This document shows, one piece after another, positions 24,834 through 34,744 of a DNA stretch of 64,000 bases. The position numbers and the translations under genes are program-made. The DNA lies in contig NZ_JANKMS010000016.1 in assembly GCF_024649945.1 (NCBI RefSeq), positions 1 through 64,000 on the forward strand, given 5' to 3'. The notes under the pieces are model-generated. The model did no database searches. It was not told where the DNA came from and saw nothing but the letters and a program-made list of their open reading frames with translations. Positions within the stretch are counted from its first letter, which is position 1; the number at the start of each line of letters is the position of its first letter. Source of the stretch: Flavobacterium panacis (GTDB lineage Bacteria; Bacteroidota; Bacteroidia; Flavobacteriales; Flavobacteriaceae).

Positions 24834-25853
24834 TTACTGTTTTAAGTTTATTAGAACCTGTTTATCTCTATTACAGACAATTTCACCGTCTATATATTCG
24901 AGTTCTGCCACCTGAATAGAACTTCTTTTTGTTTCGTAACTATCTACTCCTTTATTTTCAGGAGTTCTTCCTGGATGTGTGAAATAGAAAATATAAGCTT
25001 TATCTCCACTCACAATGATATCTGGATGACCACCAATTACCTTGTCGTCTTCGCCAGTTCCAGGAGTTTGAAGAATGTTCTTTTCCTGACGTTTCCAGTT
25101 TAAAAAATCTTCAGAGGAATACACATTCAAACCTCGCCATGAATCTGAAATCAACCAGTTTTTTCCTTTCCATTTAAAGACTTTTGGTCCTTCTCCTCTA
25201 TCTTTTATAATTTTTGTTCCACTATCAACCCAATTGTATAAATCCTTACTGTCGGCATAATAAATTGATTTTCCATCGTTTTCATTGTTGTAAAACATTC
25301 TCCAGCTTCCATTTGGCAACTTATATACAGAGGCGTCAATACATCTATCAGAAGCAAGTTTTAGTTCAGATTCAAACTTCCAATTCATTAAATCAGAACT
25401 TGTCAGATGAATGATCGAACGTGGATGATACCAGTCATTAAAGATTCCGGGAACAATCGTTAAATACATATGATATTTGTTCTTGTATTTTATAACGTCA
25501 GGCGCCCAATAGGTTACATCTTTTAGTTTATAATTTATTGAACAAGTATCTTTATAAATCCATTTTGCACCATCAATGGATGTTGCCACGCCAATTTTTG
25601 TTCCGTGCACCCAAGTAATTCCTTTTGCGGTTGAATCTTTTGCTCTTCGATTCGTATAAAACATAAACCATTTTTTCTCTTTTTCATTCCATATAATGGT
25701 TGGATCGGCCGCTCCGTCAAAAATTGGATCTCGGTAAAGCGGCTTTGGCGCAATAGATTTCGAATCTTTTTTTGCTTCTTTTTGTGCATTCATTGTTATG
25801 CTGAAAAACACAACAACAAGGTTTAAAAAAAGATATTTTAAGTTTAATTTCAT
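24834..25853 (-). CDS. GH43-like five-bladed propeller glycosidase
   Basis: The open frame extends to 26027 and overlaps the esterase gene, but the ATG at 25853 begins a clean signal peptide (MKLNLKYLFLNLVVVFFSITMNAQ), giving 339 residues. The three acidic residues of clan GH-F are visible: Asp in FDGAADPTIIWN, Asp in DRCIDASVYKLPNGSWRMF and Glu in DRGEGPKVFKWKG. TYWAPDVIKYKNKYHMYL is another propeller motif. The substrate is not clear; arabinosidase or galactosidase activity on side chains is plausible. It may belong to a sister family of GH43. It lies between rhaM (2 bp) and the esterase gene (49 bp). Confidence 0.7.
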   Translation of the reverse strand: MKLNLKYLFLNLVVVFFSITMNAQKEAKKDSKSIAPKPLYRDPIFDGAADPTIIWNEKEKKWFMFYTNRRAKDSTAKGITWVHGTKIGVATSIDGAKWIYKDTCSINYKLKDVTYWAPDVIKYKNKYHMYLTIVPGIFNDWYHPRSIIHLTSSDLMNWKFESELKLASDRCIDASVYKLPNGSWRMFYNNENDGKSIYYADSKDLYNWVDSGTKIIKDRGEGPKVFKWKGKNWLISDSWRGLNVYSSEDFLNWKRQEKNILQTPGTGEDDKVIGGHPDIIVSGDKAYIFYFTHPGRTPENKGVDSYETKRSSIQVAELEYIDGEIVCNRDKQVLINLKQ

Positions 25854-25879
25854 TCCCAATTTGTTTAAAAATTTCTCTC

Positions 25880-25904
25880 GCAGATTCTGCAGATTTTGCA
25901 GATT
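25880..25904. repeat. Three GCAGATT units in 9-bp register at the esterase stop codon
   Basis: GCAGATT occurs at 25880, 25889 and 25898. The last copy overlaps the stop codon of the sialate O-acetylesterase-like gene (25903-25905). Related GCAGATTT units lie at 3875-3912. No function can be read from the sequence. Confidence 0.8.
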
Positions 25905-27447
25905 ATTTACCTTGATTATTATTTGGTTTATTCTCCCAATCATCTGTTCTAAAAGGTGATGCTGGTAAGTTTTCTGCGTTGAATAAATTAGGCTCTGGAA
26001 CCGCTTTCCATGCAAAACGTACTGCAACTGGTTCTTTTACCTGTTTGGAAGAAACTAAAATTGTTTTTCCTTTGATTTTTGCTGATGCAGGATAAAATAC
26101 CTGATCTTTTCCTGCGATTTCAAATTCCTTTAAATCTTCTTTGCTCTTTTTAAATCCATTTGCTACATCATCAAAAAATAATTCTATCGAATGCTTTTTA
26201 ACTTCCATGTGATTGTAAGTCGGACCTGAATAAATCAAATTTTTATATCCGTAAGTTTTTGCTTTTGCAAATAAAGCCAAACGATAACCAACCGTTTGTT
26301 TATCAATCGGATGGATATTTGTTGCGTTTCCAACATCTGTCGTTACCACCATACCTGAATTTGATATTGATTTTGAAGCTATAAATTGTGCTTCTCTGAT
26401 GTCTGGATTTTGTCCTTTATGTGGGGCAATCTGAACATAATAGAAAGGGAAATCCCCCTGATTCCAGTCGCTTCTCCAATTTTTTACCATGGCTGGAAAA
26501 AGACTTCTGTACAAAAATGCTTTTTCTGCATTGCTTTCGCCCTGATACCAGATCACACCTTTTATGGTATAATTAATCAAAGGATGAAGCATGGCGTTGT
26601 AAAGAACATACGACGTTTTATTTTCTTCTTTTTTAGGCTTTTTAAGCTGACTTTTAAATGAAGAATCATTGTTGTTCGCAAGTCTTTCATTCTTTAAATC
26701 AGCATAATACTTTTCTAGTTTTTCCTGAAATATCTTTTCATTCTTTGCATCTTGTTCCAATATTGGAATAAAATCTGTGTTTTGCTCCAAAACAGACTGC
26801 GAAGTCCAGGCTTCAGCTTTTGTTCCTCCCCAAGAAGTTGAAATTAATCCGATTGGAACTTTTAAATTCTGGTATAAATCCCTACCAAAAAAATAAGCAA
26901 CTGCCGAGAAAGTTTTGATTGTAGCTGGTGAACATTCTGCCCATTTTCCTGTTATATCATCGAGTGGTTTTTGGGAAGCTTTCGTTAATACTGTAAACAA
27001 TCTTATAGATGGAAAATTGGCATTTTGGATTTCTTCTTCATAATTTTTAACACCTGTTTTCCAGGTTCCATCTTCTTTTCCAACAGGAAAATACATATTA
27101 GACTGACCTGAACAAATCCAGACTTCCCCAATCAAAATGTTTTTTAAAATGATGTTATTTGAAGCTTTAATTGTAATATTATAGGGCTTTTCGCTTCCAT
27201 TTGGCGTTTCTACAGCAATTTTCCAGTTCCCATCAGGATTTGCCACTGTTTCAACAGGATTTTTTTGCCATCCTAAAGAGATCATAATCTTTTCATTTGG
27301 AGCTGCCCATCCCCATAAATTCACTTTTGAATTCTGCTGTAAAACCATGTTATCTCCAACCAATGCTGGTAATTTCACCTGTGCATTGACTGTTAATTTT
27401 ATTCCTAAAAAAATAAATAAAACAAAAAAAATATTTCTACAAATCAT
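25903..27447 (-). CDS. Sialate O-acetylesterase-like SGNH carbohydrate esterase
   Basis: The 514-residue protein has a signal peptide at 1-22 and a beta domain of about 85 residues. The SASA-type catalytic region follows: ICSGQSNM (Ser116), GLISTSWGGTKAEAW, GVIWYQGESNAEK and NIHPIDKQTVGYRLALF with the catalytic His. Bacteroidota enzymes of this type deacetylate plant polysaccharides, not only sialic acid, so acetylated galacturonate or a side-chain sugar is the likely substrate. It is first in the eight-gene leftward unit and has the direct-repeat operator 54 bp upstream. Confidence 0.87.
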   Translation of the reverse strand: MICRNIFFVLFIFLGIKLTVNAQVKLPALVGDNMVLQQNSKVNLWGWAAPNEKIMISLGWQKNPVETVANPDGNWKIAVETPNGSEKPYNITIKASNNIILKNILIGEVWICSGQSNMYFPVGKEDGTWKTGVKNYEEEIQNANFPSIRLFTVLTKASQKPLDDITGKWAECSPATIKTFSAVAYFFGRDLYQNLKVPIGLISTSWGGTKAEAWTSQSVLEQNTDFIPILEQDAKNEKIFQEKLEKYYADLKNERLANNNDSSFKSQLKKPKKEENKTSYVLYNAMLHPLINYTIKGVIWYQGESNAEKAFLYRSLFPAMVKNWRSDWNQGDFPFYYVQIAPHKGQNPDIREAQFIASKSISNSGMVVTTDVGNATNIHPIDKQTVGYRLALFAKAKTYGYKNLIYSGPTYNHMEVKKHSIELFFDDVANGFKKSKEDLKEFEIAGKDQVFYPASAKIKGKTILVSSKQVKEPVAVRFAWKAVPEPNLFNAENLPASPFRTDDWENKPNNNQGK

Positions 27448-27475
27448 TGATTCAATAATTTTAATCTTAATTTCC

Positions 27476-27521
27476 TAAAGATAAAGCACTATAACGGTAT
27501 CGGTATCCTGTTCTTTCCTGT
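27476..27521 (-). promoter_or_regulatory. Direct-repeat operator and -7 box of the eight-gene enzyme unit
   Basis: On the minus strand, ACAGGAAAGA (27521-27512) is followed by ACAGGATACC (27511-27502). Exactly 18 bp on is TATCTTTA (27483-27476), one base from TAnnTTTG. It lies 54 bp upstream of the esterase ATG. Confidence 0.78.
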
Positions 27522-27576
27522 AATTAAATTTTAGTAACGCTAAAACTCTAATTAGTTTAAGTCATTTGATACTTAT

Positions 27577-27605
27577 AAAAAAACCGCCTCCTAAAAGACG
27601 GTTTT
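27577..27605 (-). terminator. Rho-independent terminator after susD copy 1
   Basis: A stem between 27580-27588 and 27597-27605 (AAAACCGCC / GACGGTTTT, one mismatch) is followed by a T run on the minus strand. It lies 59 bp after the first susD stop codon and separates that operon from the esterase promoter. Confidence 0.82.
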
Positions 27606-27664
27606 AGAAAAATTACTAATAATAAAATGGATTTATTAAATCCTGTTTACTCAACAATAGAATA

Positions 27665-29608
27665 TTAGTATCCAGGATTCTGCATTTCCGTTTTCTGTTC
27701 AGCAGACAAAGGTTTTCCACTTGAATAAACTCCATCAAGGAAAGTCTGAGGAATTGGGCGTAAATTATGATAATCCTGAATATTTGGCGATGCCTCGATA
27801 TTATAGGCTCTCGCTCTTGCTATCAAAGTTTTAGTTCTGCTCAAATCCTGCCAACGATGAAACTCACCACAAAGCTCTCTTGTACGCTCGTTTAAAACCA
27901 AACATAACATTCTATCATAATCTGATCCGTAACCTAATTTTGTAATTATCGCCATATCCTCAGCAGGAAGTGCAGAAACACTTGCTATTGTCAAGCTGGT
28001 AGCATTGGTTGTAACAGCAATATTGTTTGATTCGTAATATGAATTTTCAGGAATATAAGAAATTGGAATTCCTGCTTGTCCTCCAGTTGTCCATGCTGCA
28101 GATCCATCGACATATGCCGAACGATTCTCACTTGCTTTATAAGCGGCACGGGCACGAACAGTATTAATGTAAGGCAACGCATCGGCATAAGAAGCTGATC
28201 CTGCTTTTGCTAAACGTATTTTTCCTTCAGCAGCCATCAAATAAGTTTCTGCAGAACGAGCCAATATGATATCACGAGATCCTTTTATATTACTCAAATC
28301 AATTCTGTTTCCGTCCATATATTTGCTTAAAGATGGAAATCTTACATCGGCCATTAAACCTACTTTATCTGCTGCATAAGCCACATACACACTCGGAATT
28401 GTTTTTCCTGTTTTAGAATAAATAATGGCATCTGTATTTTTAGTTTTTGCAAATCGAGTATCGGAAGCATTGTTTACGACATACATAATTCCTAAGTCAC
28501 CATTTTTATAAATAGCTCCTGATGCATTATTGACAATACTTTTTGTCTGAAAACTTTTCCAAAAACGAGAATCGTTTACATGATCAAAAACATCATACAC
28601 AAAATAAGTAGGTGCCAAACGGCTAAAAGGTCTTCCCCCAGCAAGGTTACGTCTCATTTGTGGCAACTGGTCATAAGTAGAAAGGAAATACAAATGCTGC
28701 TGATTTCCACCTGTCGTCAAAGTACTATTGTTAAACTGCGCGGATAATATCAACTCTCCAAGTTTCTCATTTGCTCCATCTGCAGTAGTATAATTCCATA
28801 AATTATCAAAATTTGGCGCCAGTGGATGATGCGAAATAACCTCATCAGATAAAGTTACTACTTGTTGTAAGTCAGCTGTTTTTGTTGCTGCATTCCAAGC
28901 ATCATTAATTTCACTCGCACGAAACAAATAGGCTTTTGCCAAATAATGTGCTGCTGCATCTTTCGTGATTTTTGCAGGAGCTCCCGCATTAGAAAGTAAA
29001 TTATAAGCTTGTGTAAAATCTGCAATCACCTGATTTAAAACTTCCTGTGGTGTTGCTCTTGTGAATTCTAACTGAACTGTTGGACTTGTTTTCAGAGTTA
29101 AAGGTACAGCTCCGTACTGACTTACTAATTTCAAATAACTAAAAGCTCTTAAAAAATATCCTTCTCCCAATGCTGTTTTCTTAATAGCGTCATTAGTTGA
29201 CACAATACCAGTAGCAGCTTCGATAAGCTGATTTGCATTTCCTACTCCGATATATAAATTATCCCAATTGGTATTTGCCGCAACAGTATTCGCATTATTA
29301 ACCGTTACAAAAGCTTTGAAACCTGAAGAATAGGAATTCCAAATCCAGTTTGAAGGGTCACCCCCAGCATGGAATTCATCTGTCCCTGATTCTGAAACTG
29401 CCAGAGGTACTTCGCCTACAAATTCGGCTGCCAAAACCTGATAATTTGTTCCAATTGCCAAAGCCTGAATTCCTGCTTCGGTTTTATAATAATCTTTATT
29501 ATATGCTGTAGTCAGTTCTTCGTCAAGAAAATCTTTATTACATGAAGTGCTCAAAGTTAAAGCGGCAAGCAGCATCAAATTAATATATCTTTTTTTATAA
29601 TTTTTCAT
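27665..29608 (-). CDS. SusD-like outer-membrane glycan-binding lipoprotein (copy 1)
   Basis: The open frame begins at 29644, but the ATG at 29608 begins a lipoprotein signal with its lipobox Cys at residue 23 (TLSTSCNKDFL), giving 647 residues. RagB/SusD features are the DFLDEELTTAY opening, tetratricopeptide-like helices and the C-terminal LRPIPQTFLDGV. It is predicted to sit on the cell surface and pass oligosaccharides to the SusC porin encoded 22 bp upstream. It closely resembles copy 3 (38327-40429), including the C-terminal QNPGY, and differs from copy 2. Confidence 0.93.
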   Translation of the reverse strand: MKNYKKRYINLMLLAALTLSTSCNKDFLDEELTTAYNKDYYKTEAGIQALAIGTNYQVLAAEFVGEVPLAVSESGTDEFHAGGDPSNWIWNSYSSGFKAFVTVNNANTVAANTNWDNLYIGVGNANQLIEAATGIVSTNDAIKKTALGEGYFLRAFSYLKLVSQYGAVPLTLKTSPTVQLEFTRATPQEVLNQVIADFTQAYNLLSNAGAPAKITKDAAAHYLAKAYLFRASEINDAWNAATKTADLQQVVTLSDEVISHHPLAPNFDNLWNYTTADGANEKLGELILSAQFNNSTLTTGGNQQHLYFLSTYDQLPQMRRNLAGGRPFSRLAPTYFVYDVFDHVNDSRFWKSFQTKSIVNNASGAIYKNGDLGIMYVVNNASDTRFAKTKNTDAIIYSKTGKTIPSVYVAYAADKVGLMADVRFPSLSKYMDGNRIDLSNIKGSRDIILARSAETYLMAAEGKIRLAKAGSASYADALPYINTVRARAAYKASENRSAYVDGSAAWTTGGQAGIPISYIPENSYYESNNIAVTTNATSLTIASVSALPAEDMAIITKLGYGSDYDRMLCLVLNERTRELCGEFHRWQDLSRTKTLIARARAYNIEASPNIQDYHNLRPIPQTFLDGVYSSGKPLSAEQKTEMQNPGY

Positions 29609-29630
29609 AATGTTGTCTTTTTGAATTATT

Positions 29631-32600
29631 TTAAAATTCGACATTCAGTCCTAAAGTCATACCACGGTTTGACGCAGTTGTTTGCGTGTCCAAATCAGTC
29701 CATTTCACTTTAGTAAAAATCATCCCTAAATTATTAGCCTGGCAGTACAATCTTAGTTTTGCAAGACCTAATTTTTCTACAAATTCCTTATCAAAACGAT
29801 ACCCAAGAGAAATGTTTCTTATTTTTAAGAATGAACCATTTCTATAACCTAATACTGGGAAATAAGGATCTCCAGTTCCAGCAGAATAAATTGGTTTCTG
29901 ATATTCTGCATTTGTATTATTATCTGTATAATAATTGATTTGTCTCTGACTTCCCTTTGCTCCTTCATTCTCACCTAAAGTATCATATAAATATCCCATA
30001 CGACCATAAACAAAAATTGAAAAATCTAAATTTTTGTATGTCAAAGTATTAGTCATCCCGACGATATATTTAGGATCTTTAGAACCAATAATAACACGGT
30101 CATTATTAGCATCAATTTTATAATCACCATTTTGATCAACTGGTCTTGCATTACCAAAAGAGAAAATATTTGAACCAGCAGCAGCATTAAACTTCGCCAT
30201 TTCATCAGCATCTTCGGGTTTCCATATTCCATTTGATGCGAAACCATAAATTACATTTTGCGAATCCCCAATAAACAAATTGTTATTGATGTCATCAAAT
30301 TTTCCATTTTGAAGTGATACAATTTTGTTCTGCTGATATGAAGCACTAAGATTAGTTGACCATTCAAAATCTTTAACTGCAACGTTTATTGTATTCAAAG
30401 TTAACTCAACACCTTTACCTTCAGTTTCTCCCACGTTTCTGTAAGTATCTTTAACCCCGCCAGGCGTTGGAACACTTGTTTTTAGTAATAAGTCTGTTGT
30501 TTTACTTGTGAAATAATCCAAAGCTCCTGAAATTCTGTTACTGAATACTGAGAAATCTATACCATAGTTGAACTGTGCTGTTTTTTCCCAACCTAAATCA
30601 ACATTCCCTAAAGAAGTGTTATTTACCACACCAGATCCAGTTGGATATACAATACCAATCAACGGTGGCTGAGTAGCATATGCTGGAACGGCTGCATTAC
30701 CAGTAACACCATAACCAACTCTAATTTTTAATTGGTTTAACCAGCTTACATTTTCAAGGAATTTTTCTTTATTAATTACCCATGCTGCAGATGCACTCGG
30801 AAAAAACGCCCATCTATTATCTGCAGCTAATTGTGAAGCTCCGTCATAACGACCAGAAGCCGTCAGCAAATATTTATCAGTATAACCATAACTTATTCTT
30901 CCCATATAAGACAATAAGCCAGTATCTACTAATCCTGAAGAATATCCTGCAAGAGTAACGTTTGCTGGATTTAAAGCATTCCATTTGTTTGCTGGATTCT
31001 TAATATCATTAGCAGACATAGCACTATTCTCATTATGATATTCTGTCTGGCTCATTAACAATGTTCCGCCAATACTATGGTTTCCAAAAGTTTTGTTATA
31101 CAAAAGCAAGTTATCTAGCGTATATGAAATGGTTTTTTCATTTGCCAAAGAAGCAAAACTTGTTCCTGAACGAATTGCCGATTTACCATCTAAATAAACC
31201 CCGTCACGGTAAGAAGTAAGATCTGGTCCGAAATTGATACGGTATTTTAATCCGTCTAATTTAGAAGAAATTGCTCCTAAGTCAAACTGAGCATACAAAC
31301 TACCAAAAGCACGAAGTGTTACACGTTGATCTTGAGATAATTTATATTCATCAACAGGAGTTCTAATCGTAGAGTCTCCTCCTGGATTGTCAATTCTGTT
31401 TCCATTGGCATCGTAAGGAACGGCATAAGGAAGATTTGTTCTCGCTGTTGCATAAATTCCAGTTGAACTAGTTACAGCAGTTCTTCCTACATTAGACTGT
31501 CCGTATTCATTTATACCATAACTTGTATTAAGACTTACACCCATTGAAAACCATTTGGTCGGTGTAATATCAACATTTGCAGTACCACTGTAACGCACAT
31601 AACTTTGTCCGAACAGGGTTCCGGTATTATTTAAATATCCAAAGGAACCATACCCTTTCATTTTTTCAGTTCCACCACTAACTGCAATGGTATGCTGTTG
31701 TGTATTACCTGTTCTGGTTACAAATTTACTCCAGTCTGTAGTAGCCACTTTAGATCCATCCCAAGTTGTAGTAAGATTTCCATTGGCATCTCTCCATCCC
31801 TTTTCGACATTTGCCCATGCTGCTGGATCGGCAGAAGCCAAAAAGATCAGTCGGTCATTTTCAATATTTGGAGCATCACCCTTTGGAAAAGCGGATGGAT
31901 TAGAGTAATATCTTCCCCAACGACGAAATTCAATATATTCACCAGCAGTCATCATTGGAGCATTTTCATGAATGGTTTCCGTCATTAACGAAGTGTCGTA
32001 ATTCAATGTAAATTTTCCATTTTTACCTTTTTTCGTCGTTACAATAATAACTCCGTTTGCACCACGAGAACCATAAATCGCTGTTGCTGATGCATCTTTT
32101 AAAACGTCAATTGTTTCGATATCTGTTGGATTTAAAAAGTCTATACCTCCTGAATTAGGATCTACACTAATTTTTCCAGTTGAAGCATCAGTTACCAACC
32201 TTGAATTTAAAGGAATACCATCTACAACGTAAAGAGGTGCGTTTGATGCCGAAATAGATCGAGCGCCACGAATGGTAATAGCTCCAACTGTTCCCGGACG
32301 TTCTGTAGATGCTACATCTACACCGGCAGCTTTACCCTGCATGGCCTGAACCGCATTCACAACCGGTCTTGAAGCAATATCTTCAGCATTCACACTTACA
32401 ATCGATCCAGTAAGATCCTTTTTCTTTTTTACACCGTAACCTACTACGACTACCTCCTCCAGAGAATTGTCATCTTCTTTCAGTACGACATTGTAAACAG
32501 ATGCCTGTCCTACAGGAATTTCTTGTTTTTTAAAACCGATAAAACTGTAAGTAAGAACATCTCCTGAAGCCGCATTGATGGTGTAACTTCCGTCCAGATC

Positions 32601-32768
32601 TGTGCTTACACCATTCTGACTTCCTTTAATGAGTACATTAACTCCCGGAATCGGTAATCCGGTAGCGTCTTTAACAGTACCTTTCACTACTTTGTTCTGC
32701 GCATAGCCGGTTGCATGAAATAATACAAGCATGCCTATTAGCAGCAGCACATTCAAATTGTTTTTCAT
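29631..32768 (-). CDS. SusC/RagA TonB-dependent transporter (copy 1)
   Basis: The 1045 residues comprise a signal peptide (to about 23, HATGYAQ), a carboxypeptidase-like regulatory domain (about 25-110), a TonB-box-like EEVVVVGYG, a plug with PLYVVDGIPL and ASATAIYGSRGANGVIIVTT, and a beta-barrel ending in a phenylalanine as outer-membrane barrels do. It imports oligosaccharides, here probably of rhamnogalacturonan I, with energy from TonB. It is more like copy 3 than copy 2. It is first in a two-gene operon with its susD. Confidence 0.95.
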   Translation of the reverse strand: MKNNLNVLLLIGMLVLFHATGYAQNKVVKGTVKDATGLPIPGVNVLIKGSQNGVSTDLDGSYTINAASGDVLTYSFIGFKKQEIPVGQASVYNVVLKEDDNSLEEVVVVGYGVKKKKDLTGSIVSVNAEDIASRPVVNAVQAMQGKAAGVDVASTERPGTVGAITIRGARSISASNAPLYVVDGIPLNSRLVTDASTGKISVDPNSGGIDFLNPTDIETIDVLKDASATAIYGSRGANGVIIVTTKKGKNGKFTLNYDTSLMTETIHENAPMMTAGEYIEFRRWGRYYSNPSAFPKGDAPNIENDRLIFLASADPAAWANVEKGWRDANGNLTTTWDGSKVATTDWSKFVTRTGNTQQHTIAVSGGTEKMKGYGSFGYLNNTGTLFGQSYVRYSGTANVDITPTKWFSMGVSLNTSYGINEYGQSNVGRTAVTSSTGIYATARTNLPYAVPYDANGNRIDNPGGDSTIRTPVDEYKLSQDQRVTLRAFGSLYAQFDLGAISSKLDGLKYRINFGPDLTSYRDGVYLDGKSAIRSGTSFASLANEKTISYTLDNLLLYNKTFGNHSIGGTLLMSQTEYHNENSAMSANDIKNPANKWNALNPANVTLAGYSSGLVDTGLLSYMGRISYGYTDKYLLTASGRYDGASQLAADNRWAFFPSASAAWVINKEKFLENVSWLNQLKIRVGYGVTGNAAVPAYATQPPLIGIVYPTGSGVVNNTSLGNVDLGWEKTAQFNYGIDFSVFSNRISGALDYFTSKTTDLLLKTSVPTPGGVKDTYRNVGETEGKGVELTLNTINVAVKDFEWSTNLSASYQQNKIVSLQNGKFDDINNNLFIGDSQNVIYGFASNGIWKPEDADEMAKFNAAAGSNIFSFGNARPVDQNGDYKIDANNDRVIIGSKDPKYIVGMTNTLTYKNLDFSIFVYGRMGYLYDTLGENEGAKGSQRQINYYTDNNTNAEYQKPIYSAGTGDPYFPVLGYRNGSFLKIRNISLGYRFDKEFVEKLGLAKLRLYCQANNLGMIFTKVKWTDLDTQTTASNRGMTLGLNVEF

Positions 32769-32800
32769 AAAAGTTAAATTTGGTTAAATAATTAGTTAAT

Positions 32801-32846
32801 CAAATTTATTTAGAAGTAAATTTCGTAGTGTCCTGTAGTATCCTGT
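32801..32846 (-). promoter_or_regulatory. Direct-repeat operator and perfect -7 box of susCD copy 1
   Basis: On the minus strand, ACAGGATACT (32846-32837) and ACAGGACACT (32836-32827) form the direct repeat. Exactly 18 bp on is TAAATTTG (32808-32801), a perfect -7 box. The ATG follows 32 bp later. Spacing and -7 box are identical at copies 2 and 3. Confidence 0.85.
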
Positions 32847-33132
32847 GAAACCCACCTGCTACCACCTTAATTTACAGTGTGTTAAATACGCTTATTAAGT
32901 TTTTTTTAACAGTAAAATCCTGCCAAGCCTTGATTTTAAAGGAAGGAACAAAAAAATATCAAAAACAAACCAAACAAAGACATAAACATAAATAGTCGCA
33001 ATTTTTATCAAAAATTTTTAAACATAAACAAATTAACACGTAAAATAAGTGTGATTTCTATATTCAAAAAAACTATTTTTCAGAAATCTGTTATTTTATC
33101 AGTATACAAACTCATTTCTGATGATTAAATCC
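32847..33132. other. Intergenic stretch upstream of susC copy 1, similar to the one upstream of susC copy 2
   Basis: No gene is seen here. The first ~110 bp resemble 37969-38075 upstream of the second susC: AATTTACAG/AATTCACAG, long T runs followed by AAC, then a shared ATTTTAAAGGAA near 32934 and 38057. With the near-identical terminators beyond it, this suggests that a whole susCD-plus-spacer unit was duplicated. Confidence 0.65.
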
Positions 33133-33163
33133 AAAAAAAAATCGTCTCAAATGAGACGATTTT
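33133..33163 (-). terminator. Rho-independent terminator after susD copy 2
   Basis: An 11-bp perfect stem (AAAATCGTCTC with GAGACGATTTT; loop AAAT) spans 33138-33163 and is followed by a T run on the minus strand. It is nearly identical to the terminator after susD copy 3, including the flanking CTTCTTCAAAAACAAAAAAT. Confidence 0.9.
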
Positions 33164-33202
33164 CTTCTTCAAAAACAAAAAATAATGTTGGGGCAAAATT
33201 TA

Positions 33203-34738
33203 TTAATCGTAACCAAGATTCTGATCATATAATCCAGGAACCGCAAGCAGTTCTGATAATGGAATTGGATATAACAATGAATTATTATCAATAGTTCTGA
33301 TTTTGTTTTCAGTATCTTCTGCAGCTTTCCAAGCGTTCATAATTGTTACCGCTTTACCTGATCTTATTAAATCAAACCATCTTGTTCCTTCTGCAAAAAA
33401 CTCTTTTCTTCTTTCTTCAAATAATTGATCTAATGTAATATTAGAAGCATTTGCCGTAATTCCTGCTCTGGTTCTTACTTTGTTTACAATATCATCTACT
33501 TCTGCTTGAGAACCTCCGCCACCATGAAGCGTGCATTCAGCCATTAACATCAATACATCTGTGTAACGTGTAATCATAAAATCGACACCCCAGTCTTCAC
33601 GACCGTTTCCGTATCTTGTTGCATCTATGTATTTTTTAAAAACCGGAAGAGTATAACTACCTTTATAAGTTCCAGAAGCCACAGTATAACTTGTCGCAAT
33701 ACCGAAAATTTTTCTTTTATCTGTTGCAGCAAACAAACTCATAAATCCGTTTGAAATTGGTCTTGACTCTAAAGCTCCCTGCGCTGACAAGTTTAAAGAA
33801 GCAAAATAAGGCTCGTAACCCAATTCTACCATAAAGTTACCTCCTACGGGAGTTGAAATATTTTGAGTATACGGAATTACCAATACATTTTCTTTATTAG
33901 CATTTCCTTCTGTTTTAAAAATAGGATCGTACTCTGCTCCAAAAGTATATAAACCACTTAATTTAATGTCGTTTAATTCTTTGTATGCTTTATCCCATTC
34001 ATTTAATCCTAATGTGGCGCCATCAATTCCGTAAGTCGGACTTGAACGTGTCATGTAAACCAATCCTAGTAATGCTTTTGCACCATATTTAGTAACACGT
34101 CCAAAATTTGCAGTATCATAAGATGGAGCAAGATCTGGAATCGCCTGTTCTAAATCTGAAATAATTAATTTATAAACATCTGCAACAGCTGTTCTTGGAA
34201 TTTTTGCTGCTTCCTGAGCTGTCAAAGTTTTATCAATTAAAGGAACACGACCAAACCATCTTACTAAATCAAAATAACAAAACGCTCTTAAAAAACGAGC
34301 TTCTGCAGCCATTGAAGTTTTATCAGCTGGATTGGTGAAAATCGCATCTCCTTTTTCAGCAATTTTTTCCAATAACTGATTGGCTTTATAAATCGCATTG
34401 TAATTAGTTAAATAAGCTTCTTTTACATACGTATTAGAACTAATCGAAGTGTAAAAACTGTTGATTCCTTCCCAATCTCTTGAAGCCTGTGTTGTCGCCA
34501 TCAAGTTATCCGATCTGGTTTCGCTTAAGTTCATTAATCGGTTTGCATAACCGTAAACAGAAGTTCCGTGAAAAGCTATAGAATAAGTAGCATTTCTGGC
34601 CTGTACAAAATCGCCTGGAGTTGCATAAAAGTTTTCGATTGTTCCCTGAGACAAAGGCAACTGTGTCAGCTCCTCTGTACAAGATGACTGTGCAAATAAC
34701 AATAAAGCACTTGCTGCTATGAAGATATATTTTTTCAT
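33203..34738 (-). CDS. SusD-like outer-membrane glycan-binding lipoprotein (copy 2)
   Basis: The 511 residues have a lipoprotein signal with Cys20 (LFAQSSCTEELTQLP), an N-terminal SusD domain and the C-terminal RWFDLIRSGKAVTIM and YPIPLSELLAVPGL motifs of RagB/SusD. It is about 135 residues shorter than copies 1 and 3 and of a different branch, so it may bind a different oligosaccharide. It lies 6 bp after its partner susC. Confidence 0.93.
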   Translation of the reverse strand: MKKYIFIAASALLLFAQSSCTEELTQLPLSQGTIENFYATPGDFVQARNATYSIAFHGTSVYGYANRLMNLSETRSDNLMATTQASRDWEGINSFYTSISSNTYVKEAYLTNYNAIYKANQLLEKIAEKGDAIFTNPADKTSMAAEARFLRAFCYFDLVRWFGRVPLIDKTLTAQEAAKIPRTAVADVYKLIISDLEQAIPDLAPSYDTANFGRVTKYGAKALLGLVYMTRSSPTYGIDGATLGLNEWDKAYKELNDIKLSGLYTFGAEYDPIFKTEGNANKENVLVIPYTQNISTPVGGNFMVELGYEPYFASLNLSAQGALESRPISNGFMSLFAATDKRKIFGIATSYTVASGTYKGSYTLPVFKKYIDATRYGNGREDWGVDFMITRYTDVLMLMAECTLHGGGGSQAEVDDIVNKVRTRAGITANASNITLDQLFEERRKEFFAEGTRWFDLIRSGKAVTIMNAWKAAEDTENKIRTIDNNSLLYPIPLSELLAVPGLYDQNLGYD

Positions 34739-34744
34739 TTTTCT

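Noticed and set aside
25854..26027. 58-residue N-terminal extension of the GH43-like protein
   Set aside because: It overlaps the end of the esterase gene, runs through the GCAGATT repeats and lies before a clean signal peptide that starts at 25853.
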